64,000 nt of DNA from Enhygromyxa salina. GTDB taxonomy: Bacteria > Myxococcota_A > Polyangia > Nannocystales > Nannocystaceae. Location: NCBI RefSeq assembly GCF_002994635.1, contig NZ_PVNL01000035.1, forward strand, positions 62,001 through 126,000. Reading direction: 5' to 3'. A program made the position numbers and the translations under genes. The notes beneath the pieces are model-generated. The model saw nothing but the letters and a program-made list of their open reading frames with translations, did no database searches and had not been told where the DNA came from. Of this stretch, positions 36,637-45,214 are shown piece by piece (positions within the stretch are counted from its first letter, which is position 1; each line of letters starts with the position of its first letter).

Positions 36637-38388
36637 GTGCGTGTCGCCGAGGCATGGTCCAAGCACGCGGTGCTCCGCGTCGGGATCGTGGCCTGCCTGA
36701 GCTTCGCCTATGTCTGGCTCAGTGGACCTGCGCCGCCGATCCAGGCTGACTCGATCCACGATTATTCGTTCGTGCGGCTGTGCGCCGAGGGCCAGGGCTG
36801 CCTCGCGCACGGAACCTCCGTCCCCGGTCTCGATCAGGGCCGGCTGCTGCTGGTGATGCTCGCGGGGTTGCTGCGTCTGGGGCTCACGCCGCAGATCCAT
36901 CACCTGGTGTTCATCGCGCTGACGGTCGCGGGGGTCGTGATGCTCGCCGAGCTCGCGCGCTCGCTCGCAGGTGCCCGAGCTGGCCTCGCCGTCGCCGGGC
37001 TCGCGGCCTGGGCCCTTCCGACCGCCGCCGACCACCCGTTGCTGTGGAACCCGACCCTCGCCACCGCTCCGCTCGCGCTGATCACTGTCAGCTGCGCCCA
37101 GCTCGCTCGGACCGCGCGCCGTGGTTGGGCGGTCGGCGTCGCGCTGGGGATCGTCGGTGCGTACCACGGACACATCGTCCATCTCGTCGCGTGGCCGGCT
37201 GCGAGTGTGCTGGTTGGCGCGGTCACTGAAGATCGTCACGCGCGGTGGTTGGTCGTCGCGGGGCCGTCGCTCGGCCTGCTCGCCTTCGACACCAAGGTGT
37301 TCATCGCCAACCTGCAGACGCTGCTTGGTTCACCGATCGGCTGGTGCCTGATCCTGGCGATCATCGTGGGTGTCCCTGCTGGCGCGGCCCTGCGTCCACG
37401 CTGGCTGCGGCTGCCCGAGCAGTGGCGTGGTCTGGTCGCGCTGGCCTGGCTCGGCGGGGCGATCTTCACCGTGATCGGTCTGGGCGCCGCGCTGGGCGGT
37501 CAGCCCTTCGAGGCGCGCTACGTCGGCGCCGCGATCCCGGCGTTGGTCGTCGTGGTGCTCACGCTGCCCGAGCGCGTCGACCCTCGGGCCGGCCTGGCCG
37601 CCAGCGTGCTCGCCGGGCTGTTCGCCACCTGGCAGCTCGGCGCGCGGCTGAGCGAGGATCGAAGCTGGACCTACGCAGATGTAGCGACGATCGACGCGGA
37701 CCTGCGCGACCAGGCCGGCGTCTCGCTGACGCAGCTCGGTCCGTGGATCCGGGCGCCCGATGGCCAGGACCTGGTCAACGCCGCGCGGACCTTCGGGCCC
37801 GAAGCCGTGGGTCGAGCAAAGGACGGGACAGCCTCTCAGATCCTCGCGCTGGCTGGCTCCGCGTGCGCCGAGCTGAGCGAGTTCGATGGTTGGCGCTGCG
37901 TCGAGCTCGACTGGAAGCTGAGCGCGGCTTGGTCCCACGACGACGCACCGTGGATCGATCCCGAGCGATTCGAGGCCTGCGCCGAATTTGCGACTGAGCC
38001 CGCCGCGTGTGTCGTGGTCGAGGTCGATGATCCCGCGTACGAGCGCTCCATGGGGGTCCCGCGCTACGTTCAATTCGAGCAGGTGACCGCGGGTCGGGTG
38101 CCGACACGCTGGATCCAACGACTGACGATTCGAGCCAAGACCGGCGACAGCCGACAATTGCTGCTCGCCCGCGGGTGGAAGCTGCGCGAGAGCCAGGGCC
38201 TCGACGCCGAGCCGGGGCCTTCAATCGGTTCACGTCAGACGATTTGGCTTCGCACGAACCACCAGCGTGAGGGCGTCTTGACGCTCGAGGCCGACACCCA
38301 CGGTGCACGTGTGGCGCCCGCGAATCCTTCGATCGCCGGCGAATTCAGCGAGGATGATGCAGGCATTCTCGAGCTCGTGGCCCGCTAG
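36637..38388 (+). CDS. GT-C-like polytopic membrane protein, paralogue of the upstream gene
   Basis: 583 residues from GTG 36637. One helix (about 12-29) precedes a first loop with DSIHDYSFVRLCAEGQGC, matching the Asp plus Cys-pair loop of the preceding protein. Eight or more helices and a soluble C-terminal domain follow (about 345-583). Compared with its neighbour it lacks the 180-residue N-terminal extension. Tandem arrangement, identical topology and a short intergenic gap argue for an ancient duplication and joint function. The C-terminal domain has several cysteines (ACVVVEVDD region). It ends only 5 bp before the convergent lipoprotein gene. Confidence 0.65.
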   Translation: MRVAEAWSKHAVLRVGIVACLSFAYVWLSGPAPPIQADSIHDYSFVRLCAEGQGCLAHGTSVPGLDQGRLLLVMLAGLLRLGLTPQIHHLVFIALTVAGVVMLAELARSLAGARAGLAVAGLAAWALPTAADHPLLWNPTLATAPLALITVSCAQLARTARRGWAVGVALGIVGAYHGHIVHLVAWPAASVLVGAVTEDRHARWLVVAGPSLGLLAFDTKVFIANLQTLLGSPIGWCLILAIIVGVPAGAALRPRWLRLPEQWRGLVALAWLGGAIFTVIGLGAALGGQPFEARYVGAAIPALVVVVLTLPERVDPRAGLAASVLAGLFATWQLGARLSEDRSWTYADVATIDADLRDQAGVSLTQLGPWIRAPDGQDLVNAARTFGPEAVGRAKDGTASQILALAGSACAELSEFDGWRCVELDWKLSAAWSHDDAPWIDPERFEACAEFATEPAACVVVEVDDPAYERSMGVPRYVQFEQVTAGRVPTRWIQRLTIRAKTGDSRQLLLARGWKLRESQGLDAEPGPSIGSRQTIWLRTNHQREGVLTLEADTHGARVAPANPSIAGEFSEDDAGILELVAR

Positions 38389-38393
38389 CGCGA

Positions 38394-39206
38394 TCAGTCA
38401 GGAACCGCGCCGCAGTCGATCTCGCTGACTCCGACCTTCGTCACCCCAACCGTACCCTCGCTGACCGAGAGGATCTCGGGGACCGGCTTGTCCCGGTAAT
38501 CGATTTGCGCGTGGGGAAACGGATAGATCGGCTTGCCGCGCAAGATGGTCTTGTGGGTGGCGCCCCCGTCCCGGCCGAAGCTGGCGACGGTGACCTCGTA
38601 GCAGGTGCTCGAGTCCTTGGCGACGAACACACCCACGAGCGCCTCGTCGGTGAGCTCGAGCTCTCCGACGGCCGCGCCATCAACCGTGAGGCTGTGGCGG
38701 GGCGCGCAGTCGAGACTGTTGACGAGGAAGTGGCCCATGTTCACGCGGGGCTCGACCTCGCCGATCTTGAACTTGGTCTTGCTCGGCAACGCCGACCACA
38801 CCAAGGTCGTCGTCATGGTCTTGGACGTGTCGAGGTGCAGCAGCGGGCTGGCGCGGCCCTCTTTGGGGACCATGGTCACAGGTATTCGCGTGGTCCCGCA
38901 CGGGGAGGCCACTTCGACCTCGACGGCCGCGGTGGCGATGCTCTCGACCTCCGGTGGGATCGGTCCGCGCACGTAGGGCAGCTTGCGACCAGTATCGTAG
39001 GACGCGGGCGCCTCGATGGCTCCAACGACGTGCTCGCCGATCAGCACGCGGGCGCCGATGGGGGCGCTGGCGTCGTCGAAGGTCAACTCCCAGGTCCGGA
39101 TCCTGGGCGTGCTCTTTGAGCTGCAGGCGCCCAGCGAAGCCAGGGCCAGCGTCAGGGCTGCAATTGTCACGGAAGGCTTGGTGGCTGCCACCTCGGCATT
39201 CTCCAC
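38394..39206 (-). CDS. Predicted lipoprotein of unknown function
   Basis: 270 residues from GTG 39206. The lipobox ASLGAC ends at about residue 28, then a short Ser/Lys linker. The mature domain is beta-rich. It contains PEGA-like elements (GARVLIGEHVVGAIEAP and SLTVDGAAVGELELTD), and the second is typical of short domains that repeat in surface proteins. Two cysteines in the middle could form a disulfide. It ends beside the GT-C-like pair but on the opposite strand, so it is not in that operon. Function is unknown. Confidence 0.7.
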   Translation of the reverse strand: MENAEVAATKPSVTIAALTLALASLGACSSKSTPRIRTWELTFDDASAPIGARVLIGEHVVGAIEAPASYDTGRKLPYVRGPIPPEVESIATAAVEVEVASPCGTTRIPVTMVPKEGRASPLLHLDTSKTMTTTLVWSALPSKTKFKIGEVEPRVNMGHFLVNSLDCAPRHSLTVDGAAVGELELTDEALVGVFVAKDSSTCYEVTVASFGRDGGATHKTILRGKPIYPFPHAQIDYRDKPVPEILSVSEGTVGVTKVGVSEIDCGAVPD

Positions 39207-39355
39207 ATTGAGCCGCGATAGACAAGGGGAAGTTTGGCTTGGACTGGGTAGCTCGGCGCGTGGTTGAGCGAGAAGCTGAAAAAAGATCGAAGGACTTAGT
39301 CCAGCGACTCTGCGTGGGCCTTATCTCGCGCGAGCGCCTCTGGTGTCGGCCCGGG

Positions 39356-39870
39356 TTACGAGCCACGAGGTTTCTCGTCGTTGGACTCCGCATCGATCAG
39401 AGGGTTGGTCGCTTCGAGGCGGCGTACGTCATCGAGGTCCTTTGGCCGTCCACTCGCGCGCTTGTTGATGAGCAGCGCGTCTCGACTCGGCACCCGAAAC
39501 ACAACGCCCTCCGTCTCCACCGTCAAGCTTTCAGCCCAGGCGCCGTCGAAATTGATGCCCGAAATACTGGTGAGGAGATCGATTCGGCGTGGCGGCAGAC
39601 CCAGCTGATACACAGTGTCGACACGGGCGAAGTCATGCTCCGAGACACCGTGCGTGCTAATTGGGGCGCCGAACGATCGCAGCGCAGCGCACACCCGCCT
39701 CGCGTTTTCTCTACGCTTGGCCGAACCAGGATGTCCAGATCGCCGGTGCTGCGCACGACACCATGAGCCGCCAGCGCATGGGCCCCGACGACGAGGAATT
39801 CGACGCCCATGTCGGTCAGCGTCGTCAGCAGGTCGACGAAATCGGAATTCAGATGCGGTCGCTCTGTCAC
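39356..39870 (-). pseudogene. Frameshifted nucleotidyltransferase-like gene (DUF6036/AbiEii-like)
   Basis: The first part, from GTG 39870, reads FLVVGAHALAAHGVVRSTGDLDILVRPSVE, with the GxxAlaxxxHG...DLD core of minimal nucleotidyltransferases. The expected continuation (NARRVCAALRSFGAPI ... DALLINKRASGRPKDLDDVR) is in another frame. The break falls at a run of four A's in the sense strand around 39705, so either a homopolymer indel, a sequencing error or ribosomal slippage separates the halves. Intact relatives are often the enzyme half of toxin-antitoxin-like pairs. The small gene directly upstream is probably its partner: its TGA is immediately followed by this GTG. Confidence 0.7.
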
Positions 39871-40107
39871 TCAGTCAGTACCCCGGCGAAGCAACCGTCC
39901 AGGCATGTTCGCGCGCGTGTACTCCGGTAGGGGCTTGCCCGATGATGCCCACGCGTCGAGGGTGATCTGCCAGACCATGGCGACGCGCTCACCGGGAGTA
40001 CCGTGGCGCACGATCGCGGCGTCCGATTGCTCATCCAGGGTCGTCAGAGATCCCGGCCAATTGGCGCGGGCCTCGGCGCGAGCTCGCCGTTCACTGTCAT
40101 CGCTCAC
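39871..40107 (-). CDS. Small protein paired with the nucleotidyltransferase-like gene
   Basis: 78 residues from GTG 40107, highly charged, with a helical N-terminus and a central ERVAMVWQITLDAW segment. There is no membrane helix. Its stop abuts the GTG of the downstream nucleotidyltransferase-like gene with no spacer. This is the layout of many toxin-antitoxin-like operons in which a small upstream protein accompanies a DUF6036-type enzyme. Which component is protective cannot be told. If the downstream gene is truly broken, this one may be a leftover. Confidence 0.6.
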   Translation of the reverse strand: MSDDSERRARAEARANWPGSLTTLDEQSDAAIVRHGTPGERVAMVWQITLDAWASSGKPLPEYTRANMPGRLLRRGTD

Positions 40108-40249
40108 CGTTCCATTTTATCACGCGAAGGCGGCTTGTTCGGCAGCAACCTCAGCGCGGCTCGGGCTGACTCCTGGGCCTGACACCTCCTGAGCAAACAA
40201 TCAGCCAGTCGATGTGCCCAAGCGATGCGCGTAGGTCGCTGCCATCTAG

Positions 40250-40783
40250 CTACCCCTGCAGCGCTCGCAGCTCGATCTCCAGCAGCTGCTTCGCCCGACG
40301 CAGACGAGTCTTCGCGGTCCCCAGCGGAAGCTCGAGCACCTCGCTGATCTCAGCCGCCGTCATCGACTCCCAGTAGTGCAGCTCCAGCGCGACCTGGCTG
40401 TCGAGGGGGATCCGCCGCAGCGCGAGCAACAGCTGCCGTTGCTCCTGATTGCGAGCCACAGCCGCGCTCGGCGAGGGATCCAAGTCGAACACCGAGACAG
40501 TCTGCAGGTCGAGGCGATCTCGACTGCGCGCTCGCCAGTGCTTGGCCAGCTGGTTGTGGGCGATCGCAAACAAGAAGCTGCGGAAGCTGGAGTCACCGCG
40601 GAACCGATCGCGCGCCTCGACGCAGCCGAGGAAGGTCTTCTGGATCAGATCCTCATGGTGCGCATCGGCGGGCAGCTTGTTGCGAAAGAACCGGGTGACA
40701 GCCTCGAAGTGGCGCTCGAACAGGCGCTCGCCAGCGAGCTTGTCGCCGCTCGCCCAGGCCTGCAGCAGCTCGGCGTCGCTCAC
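40250..40783 (-). CDS. ECF RNA polymerase sigma factor
   Basis: 177 residues from GTG 40783. The start overlaps the hydrolase stop in a GTGA, which is why it is preferred to the longer frame. Region 2 is clear (RLFERHFEAVTRFFRNKL ... EDLIQKTFLGCVEARDRFRG), as is region 4 (ALELHYWESMTAAEISEVLELPLGTAKTRLRRA). It is the last gene of the six-gene acyltransferase/ureohydrolase operon, unusual because sigma genes more often lead operons. No anti-sigma gene is adjacent. It may regulate that operon, or simply be carried by read-through. Confidence 0.85.
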   Translation of the reverse strand: MSDAELLQAWASGDKLAGERLFERHFEAVTRFFRNKLPADAHHEDLIQKTFLGCVEARDRFRGDSSFRSFLFAIAHNQLAKHWRARSRDRLDLQTVSVFDLDPSPSAAVARNQEQRQLLLALRRIPLDSQVALELHYWESMTAAEISEVLELPLGTAKTRLRRAKQLLEIELRALQG

Positions 40784-41568
40784 GTCCGCAGGGTACACCC
40801 CCGGCTGGACGGGGTCAGCCACTGCGCGATCTGAGCGACGCACCAGCTTGGATCATCGAGGGTGAGATCGTGTCCGGCGCGGGGATGGACGGCCAGCTGG
40901 GCGTGGGAGGCCGCCGCGATCGCCCGCGAACAGCTGGCCGCGACCATGCGATCTCGGGCCGAGTTGAGCAGCAAGATTGGAGTCGGCGTGGCCAAGCTCG
41001 AGGCCCGGAACCGGGCGGCGGCGAGCGACTGGCGGAGCACGTTGCGTCGCGCGATCGGCCGGGCCCGATAGATCGCGGCGTGCTGGCGGGCGAGCTCGTC
41101 GTTGCTGGCGTGGCCGGTGGTCGTGAGCGCGAGGATCGCTCGCTCGCGGGCGATCGGGTCGCGGGTAGCGAGGGCCGCGAGCGTGTCGAGCAAGCCGACG
41201 ATCCTGAGCCGCTCCCACGGACGAGAGATCCCACCGACGCTCGTGTTGATCGCAACCAGACCCACGACCGCGTCGCTCGGCCACCTGCGCAGCCAGTCGA
41301 GACACACCATCGCGCCCAGCGAGACGCCGATCAGGATCGGCGGCTGGCGATCCTGAGCCCACACGCGCCGACGCAGATCCGCGGCCATGTCAGCGGTGCT
41401 GATCGGGCTGGGCTCGTGCCACAGCTCGCCGTTGCCGGGCAGATCGTGGCGCTCGACGATCGCGCTGGCGAACGACTCACGCAGGTCACGATCAAAGGTG
41501 TGCCAGTGGCCAGCCTCGCGGCCGAGCCCGCGCACGAGCACGAACCGGCGCGGGCCTTTGTCCGTCAC
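40780..41568 (-). CDS. Alpha/beta-hydrolase fold protein
   Basis: 262 residues from GTG 41568, overlapping the M14 peptidase stop (GTGA). The fold signature is clear: RFVLVRGLGREAGHW (oxyanion region), ILIGVSLGAMVCLDWL with a nucleophile elbow GVSLG (Ser is the candidate nucleophile), an acid region PILLLNSARDRMV and HPRAGHDLTLDDP supplying the His. This is a complete Ser-Asp-His set for an esterase, lipase or amidase. Overlapping genes on both sides place it in the acyl-lipid/ureohydrolase operon, where it could remove or trim an acyl or amide group. Substrate is unknown. Confidence 0.82.
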   Translation of the reverse strand: MTDKGPRRFVLVRGLGREAGHWHTFDRDLRESFASAIVERHDLPGNGELWHEPSPISTADMAADLRRRVWAQDRQPPILIGVSLGAMVCLDWLRRWPSDAVVGLVAINTSVGGISRPWERLRIVGLLDTLAALATRDPIARERAILALTTTGHASNDELARQHAAIYRARPIARRNVLRQSLAAARFRASSLATPTPILLLNSARDRMVAASCSRAIAAASHAQLAVHPRAGHDLTLDDPSWCVAQIAQWLTPSSRGCTLRT

Positions 41569-42668
41569 GTGAACCACAGCGAGAACGCCTCCGACTCCAT
41601 GCGCTGGCGCTCGTGCCCGTCGAACACCGACCAGATCTCGGCGCCCGCGACCGCGCGCAGCAAGAACTCGATCAGCGGAATGTGGCGCCGCAGGGTGCGG
41701 CGCAGCCGATGCGGCCGGATCGGGTTGAAGCCGCCCAGCACGTCGAACAGCTGGCGCGGGTTCTTCTTGACCCACAGCCACGACCCGAGCTCGAGCGTGA
41801 GCGGCAAGAAGGGTCCGCGGTAACGTGGCTCGCGCGGCAGTCGATGGGCCTGATCGAGCGTGCGGTGGCGGGTGTCGGGGCTCCGTCCGTCGCCGTGCTC
41901 GTCGTAGAGGTGGTCCCAGAGATCGCCCTGAACCAAATAGCTGCTCGAGATCGGCTCCATCGCGTAGACGTGATTGGGCAGGGTCTCGTCGAGCAAGCGC
42001 TTGAGCGCGTAGACCTCGGCGAGCGACGGGAACGGTCGGCGCGTGTACGCGTACGGAAACCAGATGCGGTCGACGGTCCCAAACCCGGAGTGCACGTCGA
42101 GCACGATCGACTGGCGGGCCGGAAACACCCACTCGCGGATGAAATCACACAGCACCCGGGACTCGAGCTGCATCGGCGCCCCCTCGTCACCTTGATACCA
42201 GGGCAGCTTGTTGCTCACGCGCTGACCACCGACCAGCGGCGTGGCCGAGGCGTCGGGGTGAGGCGGGGCGTTGCGCATGAGATCGACGCCGCTGCCGTTG
42301 CAGCGCCGCCGCATCCACATGCCGACGGGGTTGAGCAGCGGCAAGAACACCACGCGGAGATCGGCGAGCGCCGCGTTCAGCATGCGGTCCCAGGTCAGGA
42401 AGGTGGCGATCGTGTGCATGCCGGCCAGCACCACCCGGGTCCCGATCCGCTCGAGCCCATGCACGCCGCCGACCAGCGCGAGCGTCGGCGCGCTGGGGCG
42501 GGTGGCCCCGACGACGACGCCGATGATCGGAAACTCGACGCCGTCGTGGCGCACGGTCGCGAGCACGTGAGTCTCGGCCCGGTCGCCGAATCGCTCGATG
42601 ACGTCGCGGAGATCCGCGAGCTCGGGCAGCTCGCGGATCGCGTCGGCAAACGCGGCGGTGGGCATCAT
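41565..42668 (-). CDS. M14-family zinc carboxypeptidase-like protein
   Basis: 367 residues from ATG 42668, overlapping the upstream stop (ATGA). Zinc ligands of the M14 fold are visible: His70 and Glu73 in GGVHGLERIG, and His193 in LDVHSGFG. Glu293 in LTLELGSW is the expected general base. The segment PLLNPVGMWMRRRCNGSGVDLMRN (split at residues 110-132) is typical of the DUF2817/AstE-like branch. There is no signal peptide, so it acts in the cytoplasm, perhaps as an amide hydrolase (deacylase) of an acyl-amino acid rather than a digestive peptidase. It is operon-linked to acyltransferases and a ureohydrolase. Confidence 0.82.
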   Translation of the reverse strand: MMPTAAFADAIRELPELADLRDVIERFGDRAETHVLATVRHDGVEFPIIGVVVGATRPSAPTLALVGGVHGLERIGTRVVLAGMHTIATFLTWDRMLNAALADLRVVFLPLLNPVGMWMRRRCNGSGVDLMRNAPPHPDASATPLVGGQRVSNKLPWYQGDEGAPMQLESRVLCDFIREWVFPARQSIVLDVHSGFGTVDRIWFPYAYTRRPFPSLAEVYALKRLLDETLPNHVYAMEPISSSYLVQGDLWDHLYDEHGDGRSPDTRHRTLDQAHRLPREPRYRGPFLPLTLELGSWLWVKKNPRQLFDVLGGFNPIRPHRLRRTLRRHIPLIEFLLRAVAGAEIWSVFDGHERQRMESEAFSLWFT

Positions 42669-43654
42669 GGACGTGGATTGGCCTGCGCGTCGCTGACCGC
42701 GAGCAGGCCCAGGCCCGCGAACACGGCGTGGGCGGCGAAGATGCTGGTGATGTCAGCGTGGTCGTGCGGCGGGGAGACCTCGACGAGGTCCATCCCCACG
42801 ACCCTCACGCCCGCGAGGTTGTCGAGCAGACACAGGACCTCGCGCGTGGTCAGGCCGCCGGGCACGGGGGTGCCGGTTCCGGGGCAGAACGCCGGGTCGA
42901 CGCCGTCGACGTCGATCGTCAGGTACACGGGGCGATCCGCGATCGCGGTCCTGATCTCGTCCGCGATCTCGACCGCGCTGCGCCGCTCGAACACCGACGC
43001 CGGGAACAGGCGCGCGTCGTGGCCGAGGCTGATCCGGGCCTCGTCGGCGTCCTTCCAGCCGCCGCGCAGCCCGATCTGAAACAGGCCACCGCGGGCCACG
43101 TGGCCGTCGGCGATCGCGTGGCGGATCGGCGTGCCGTGGTTGAAGTCGTCGCCCCACACCGCCGCGTCGCTGGTGTCGAAGTGCGCGTCGATGTGGACCA
43201 CACACACCGGGCCGTGGACCGCATGGATCGCGCGCAGCACCGGAGTCGTCACCGAGTGATCCCCACCCACCACGAACGGCACGGCCCCGGCAGCGCAGAC
43301 CGCCGCGATCTCGGCTTGCACGGCCTCGCGCATGAGCCCGGCGTCGAATGGCGTGGTCGGGATGTTGCCGCCGTCGACGGCCGGCACCCGCTCGAACACA
43401 TCGAGCTGGTGCTTGGGGTGGTGACCACTCACGAACGCGCTGACCCGGCGCACGTGGTAGGGCGCCACGCGGGCGCCAGGCAGATAGGTCGTGCCGCTGT
43501 CCCACGGGACCCCAAGGATCACCGCGCGGGCCCCAGCGAAGCGGGTCGGGTCGCCGATCCGGCCGCCAGACTCACCCCCACCTGCGATCGGGAGCCGAAA
43601 GAAGGGCGTCTGACCGCCGCGGATGTACTCGAACGAGGAGAGTTGCTTAGTCAT
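42665..43654 (-). CDS. Ureohydrolase (agmatinase/arginase family)
   Basis: 329 residues from ATG 43654. All Mn-binding motifs are intact: GGDHS with His133, DAHFD with Asp156/His158/Asp160, and TIDVDGVDP with Asp248/Asp250. GTGTPVPGGLT and NHGTPIRHA point towards agmatinase or guanidino-acid hydrolases, though arginase cannot be excluded by eye. The reaction splits urea from a guanidino compound, giving putrescine from agmatine or ornithine from arginine. ATGA overlaps on both sides put it in the same transcript as a PlsC-type acyltransferase and an M14 enzyme. The amine product may therefore be the substrate for acylation. Confidence 0.88.
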   Translation of the reverse strand: MTKQLSSFEYIRGGQTPFFRLPIAGGGESGGRIGDPTRFAGARAVILGVPWDSGTTYLPGARVAPYHVRRVSAFVSGHHPKHQLDVFERVPAVDGGNIPTTPFDAGLMREAVQAEIAAVCAAGAVPFVVGGDHSVTTPVLRAIHAVHGPVCVVHIDAHFDTSDAAVWGDDFNHGTPIRHAIADGHVARGGLFQIGLRGGWKDADEARISLGHDARLFPASVFERRSAVEIADEIRTAIADRPVYLTIDVDGVDPAFCPGTGTPVPGGLTTREVLCLLDNLAGVRVVGMDLVEVSPPHDHADITSIFAAHAVFAGLGLLAVSDAQANPRP

Positions 43655-44499
43655 GCAAAGGTGCCTTGGGTAGCGAGCGCGGCCTGGCGAGCGCGCAGCA
43701 GGGTGTGCATGGTCGCGCGGGTCCTCGCCGCGAGCTGCTCGGCGGACTCGTCGGGGTTCAGCTGGATCGGCGCGCCAAGGTCGAGCCACGAGATCGTCCG
43801 TCGCCGCGCGACGGTCATCGCAAAGTTCGGCAAGAAGCTGTCGTCACCGACCCACGCCGCGGCGTCACCGAGCTCGTGGGTCAAGGTCATTGGGATCAGC
43901 GGCGCGCCGGTCAGCTGCGCCAGCCCAAACACGCCGCGATAAAACGGCAGGATCTCGCGTCCGCGCGAGGTCGTCCCCTCGGGGAAGGTCAGCACATTGC
44001 AGCCTCGCTCGAGCAGCTGCCTGGCCCGCAACAGCACGCTCGCGCCGCTGTGGACGTTGCCGCGCTCGACGAGAAGATGCTCGAGGCCCCGCGTGAGCGC
44101 GCCGATCAGCGGCCACGAGCCAACCTCGGACTTGGCCACGACCGACGATGGGATCACGGAATTGATCAGGATCGGGTCCTGCCACGTGACGTGATTGCAG
44201 ACCAACAGCGCCGGCCCGTGTGGGATCGGCCCACGAACCCGCACGTCGAAGCCGTTGATGGCGCACACGTTCTGCGCCATGAAGCTGTTGTAACCCTGAC
44301 GTCGAAGCGAGGCGGCCGGGCCCGGGGTCAACGGCAGCAGTCGGGATTTGACGTGGGTTGCGCTGGTCGCCAGAAACGCCGCGGTCCGACGGGTCCGTCG
44401 GCTCGCGCGGAGGACCGCCGCGGGTCCGGCGGTGAGCTTGGAGACGACCCCGAGCGCGTCGGCGTCGACAAACGAGGCAGCGGAAGACAGCGTCGGCAT
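43651..44499 (-). CDS. PlsC-type 1-acylglycerol-3-phosphate O-acyltransferase family protein
   Basis: 282 residues from ATG 44499. The acyltransferase block I NHVTWQD (His103, Asp108) and block III FPEGTTS (172-178) are intact, so it should be catalytically active. The first 95 residues are basic and lack clear membrane helices, apart from an amphipathic stretch. The family includes both PlsC (phospholipid synthesis) and OlsA (second acylation of ornithine lipids). The neighbouring ureohydrolase and GNAT gene make the OlsA-like option attractive, but sequence alone does not decide it. It lies 8 bp downstream of the GNAT gene and overlaps the ureohydrolase gene by 4 bp. Confidence 0.85.
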   Translation of the reverse strand: MPTLSSAASFVDADALGVVSKLTAGPAAVLRASRRTRRTAAFLATSATHVKSRLLPLTPGPAASLRRQGYNSFMAQNVCAINGFDVRVRGPIPHGPALLVCNHVTWQDPILINSVIPSSVVAKSEVGSWPLIGALTRGLEHLLVERGNVHSGASVLLRARQLLERGCNVLTFPEGTTSRGREILPFYRGVFGLAQLTGAPLIPMTLTHELGDAAAWVGDDSFLPNFAMTVARRRTISWLDLGAPIQLNPDESAEQLAARTRATMHTLLRARQAALATQGTFA

Positions 44500-44507
44500 G
44501 GTGATCG

Positions 44508-45065
44508 CTAGGCGAGCATCGGGCTCGCGTACAGCATCGGGGAGGGTGGTTCGACCGGCCGCGACGGCGTGAGCAGGCCCAGGCGGACATAGCGAGCGCG
44601 CAGCTTGGCGAACGCGGCGGCGTCGATCTTCGACACGATGCGCTCGTCAGTGGGGCCATAGAAGCCATGGCGAACCCCGATCTCGGTGGCGCCGAGCGAG
44701 GCATGCAGGGCCCGGGCGGCCTTGTTGTCGGCCTTGACCGTGAACCAGCACGAGTCAACGCGATCTGCGATCGAGCCAACGAACGCGCGCAGCAACAATG
44801 GCACCGCGCGGGTTCCCTGAAATTCGGGGGTCACGGCGAGGGTCGTGCAGTAGGCCTCACGATCACGCACGAAGCTCAACAGATAGCCGACCGGCTTGCC
44901 GTCATTGAGGCACAAGAAACAGTGCTGGCCGAAGAAATCACAACAAAGTCGCACGTAGTAAGGACCCAAGGTGGACTCACCTTCGGCGCCGAACACCTCC
45001 TCTTCGAGGTACATGAGGTCGTCGAAGTCGCTGGGCTCGAGGTTCTTGACGTTGTAATCGGACAT
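44508..45065 (-). CDS. GNAT-family N-acetyltransferase
   Basis: 185 residues from ATG 45065, first gene of the six-gene operon. The acetyl-CoA-binding region is visible as YCTTLAVTPEFQGTRAVPLLL (the V-x3-Q-G-x-R/G signature, split), followed by the Asn-containing NKAARALHASLGATEIGVRHG typical of RimI-like GNATs. Upstream, LCLNDGKPVGYLLSF is the expected central strand. It could acetylate a small amine, a protein N-terminus, or, by analogy with OlsB, transfer an acyl group to ornithine. It is shorter than characterised OlsB proteins, which weakens the last idea. Confidence 0.82.
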   Translation of the reverse strand: MSDYNVKNLEPSDFDDLMYLEEEVFGAEGESTLGPYYVRLCCDFFGQHCFLCLNDGKPVGYLLSFVRDREAYCTTLAVTPEFQGTRAVPLLLRAFVGSIADRVDSCWFTVKADNKAARALHASLGATEIGVRHGFYGPTDERIVSKIDAAAFAKLRARYVRLGLLTPSRPVEPPSPMLYASPMLA

Positions 45066-45214
45066 GTCCGCTCCATCGATGGGTCTGCGTTCACCGCGAC
45101 TGTGACGGGGTCCGGATACCGATCGATCACAGCCTCGCGAACAACACGAGACAATGTGCTGCTGGCGAGGCTGCTAACGCGTGACAACCAGGACACGCGC
45201 AGGTGGACGCGAGC

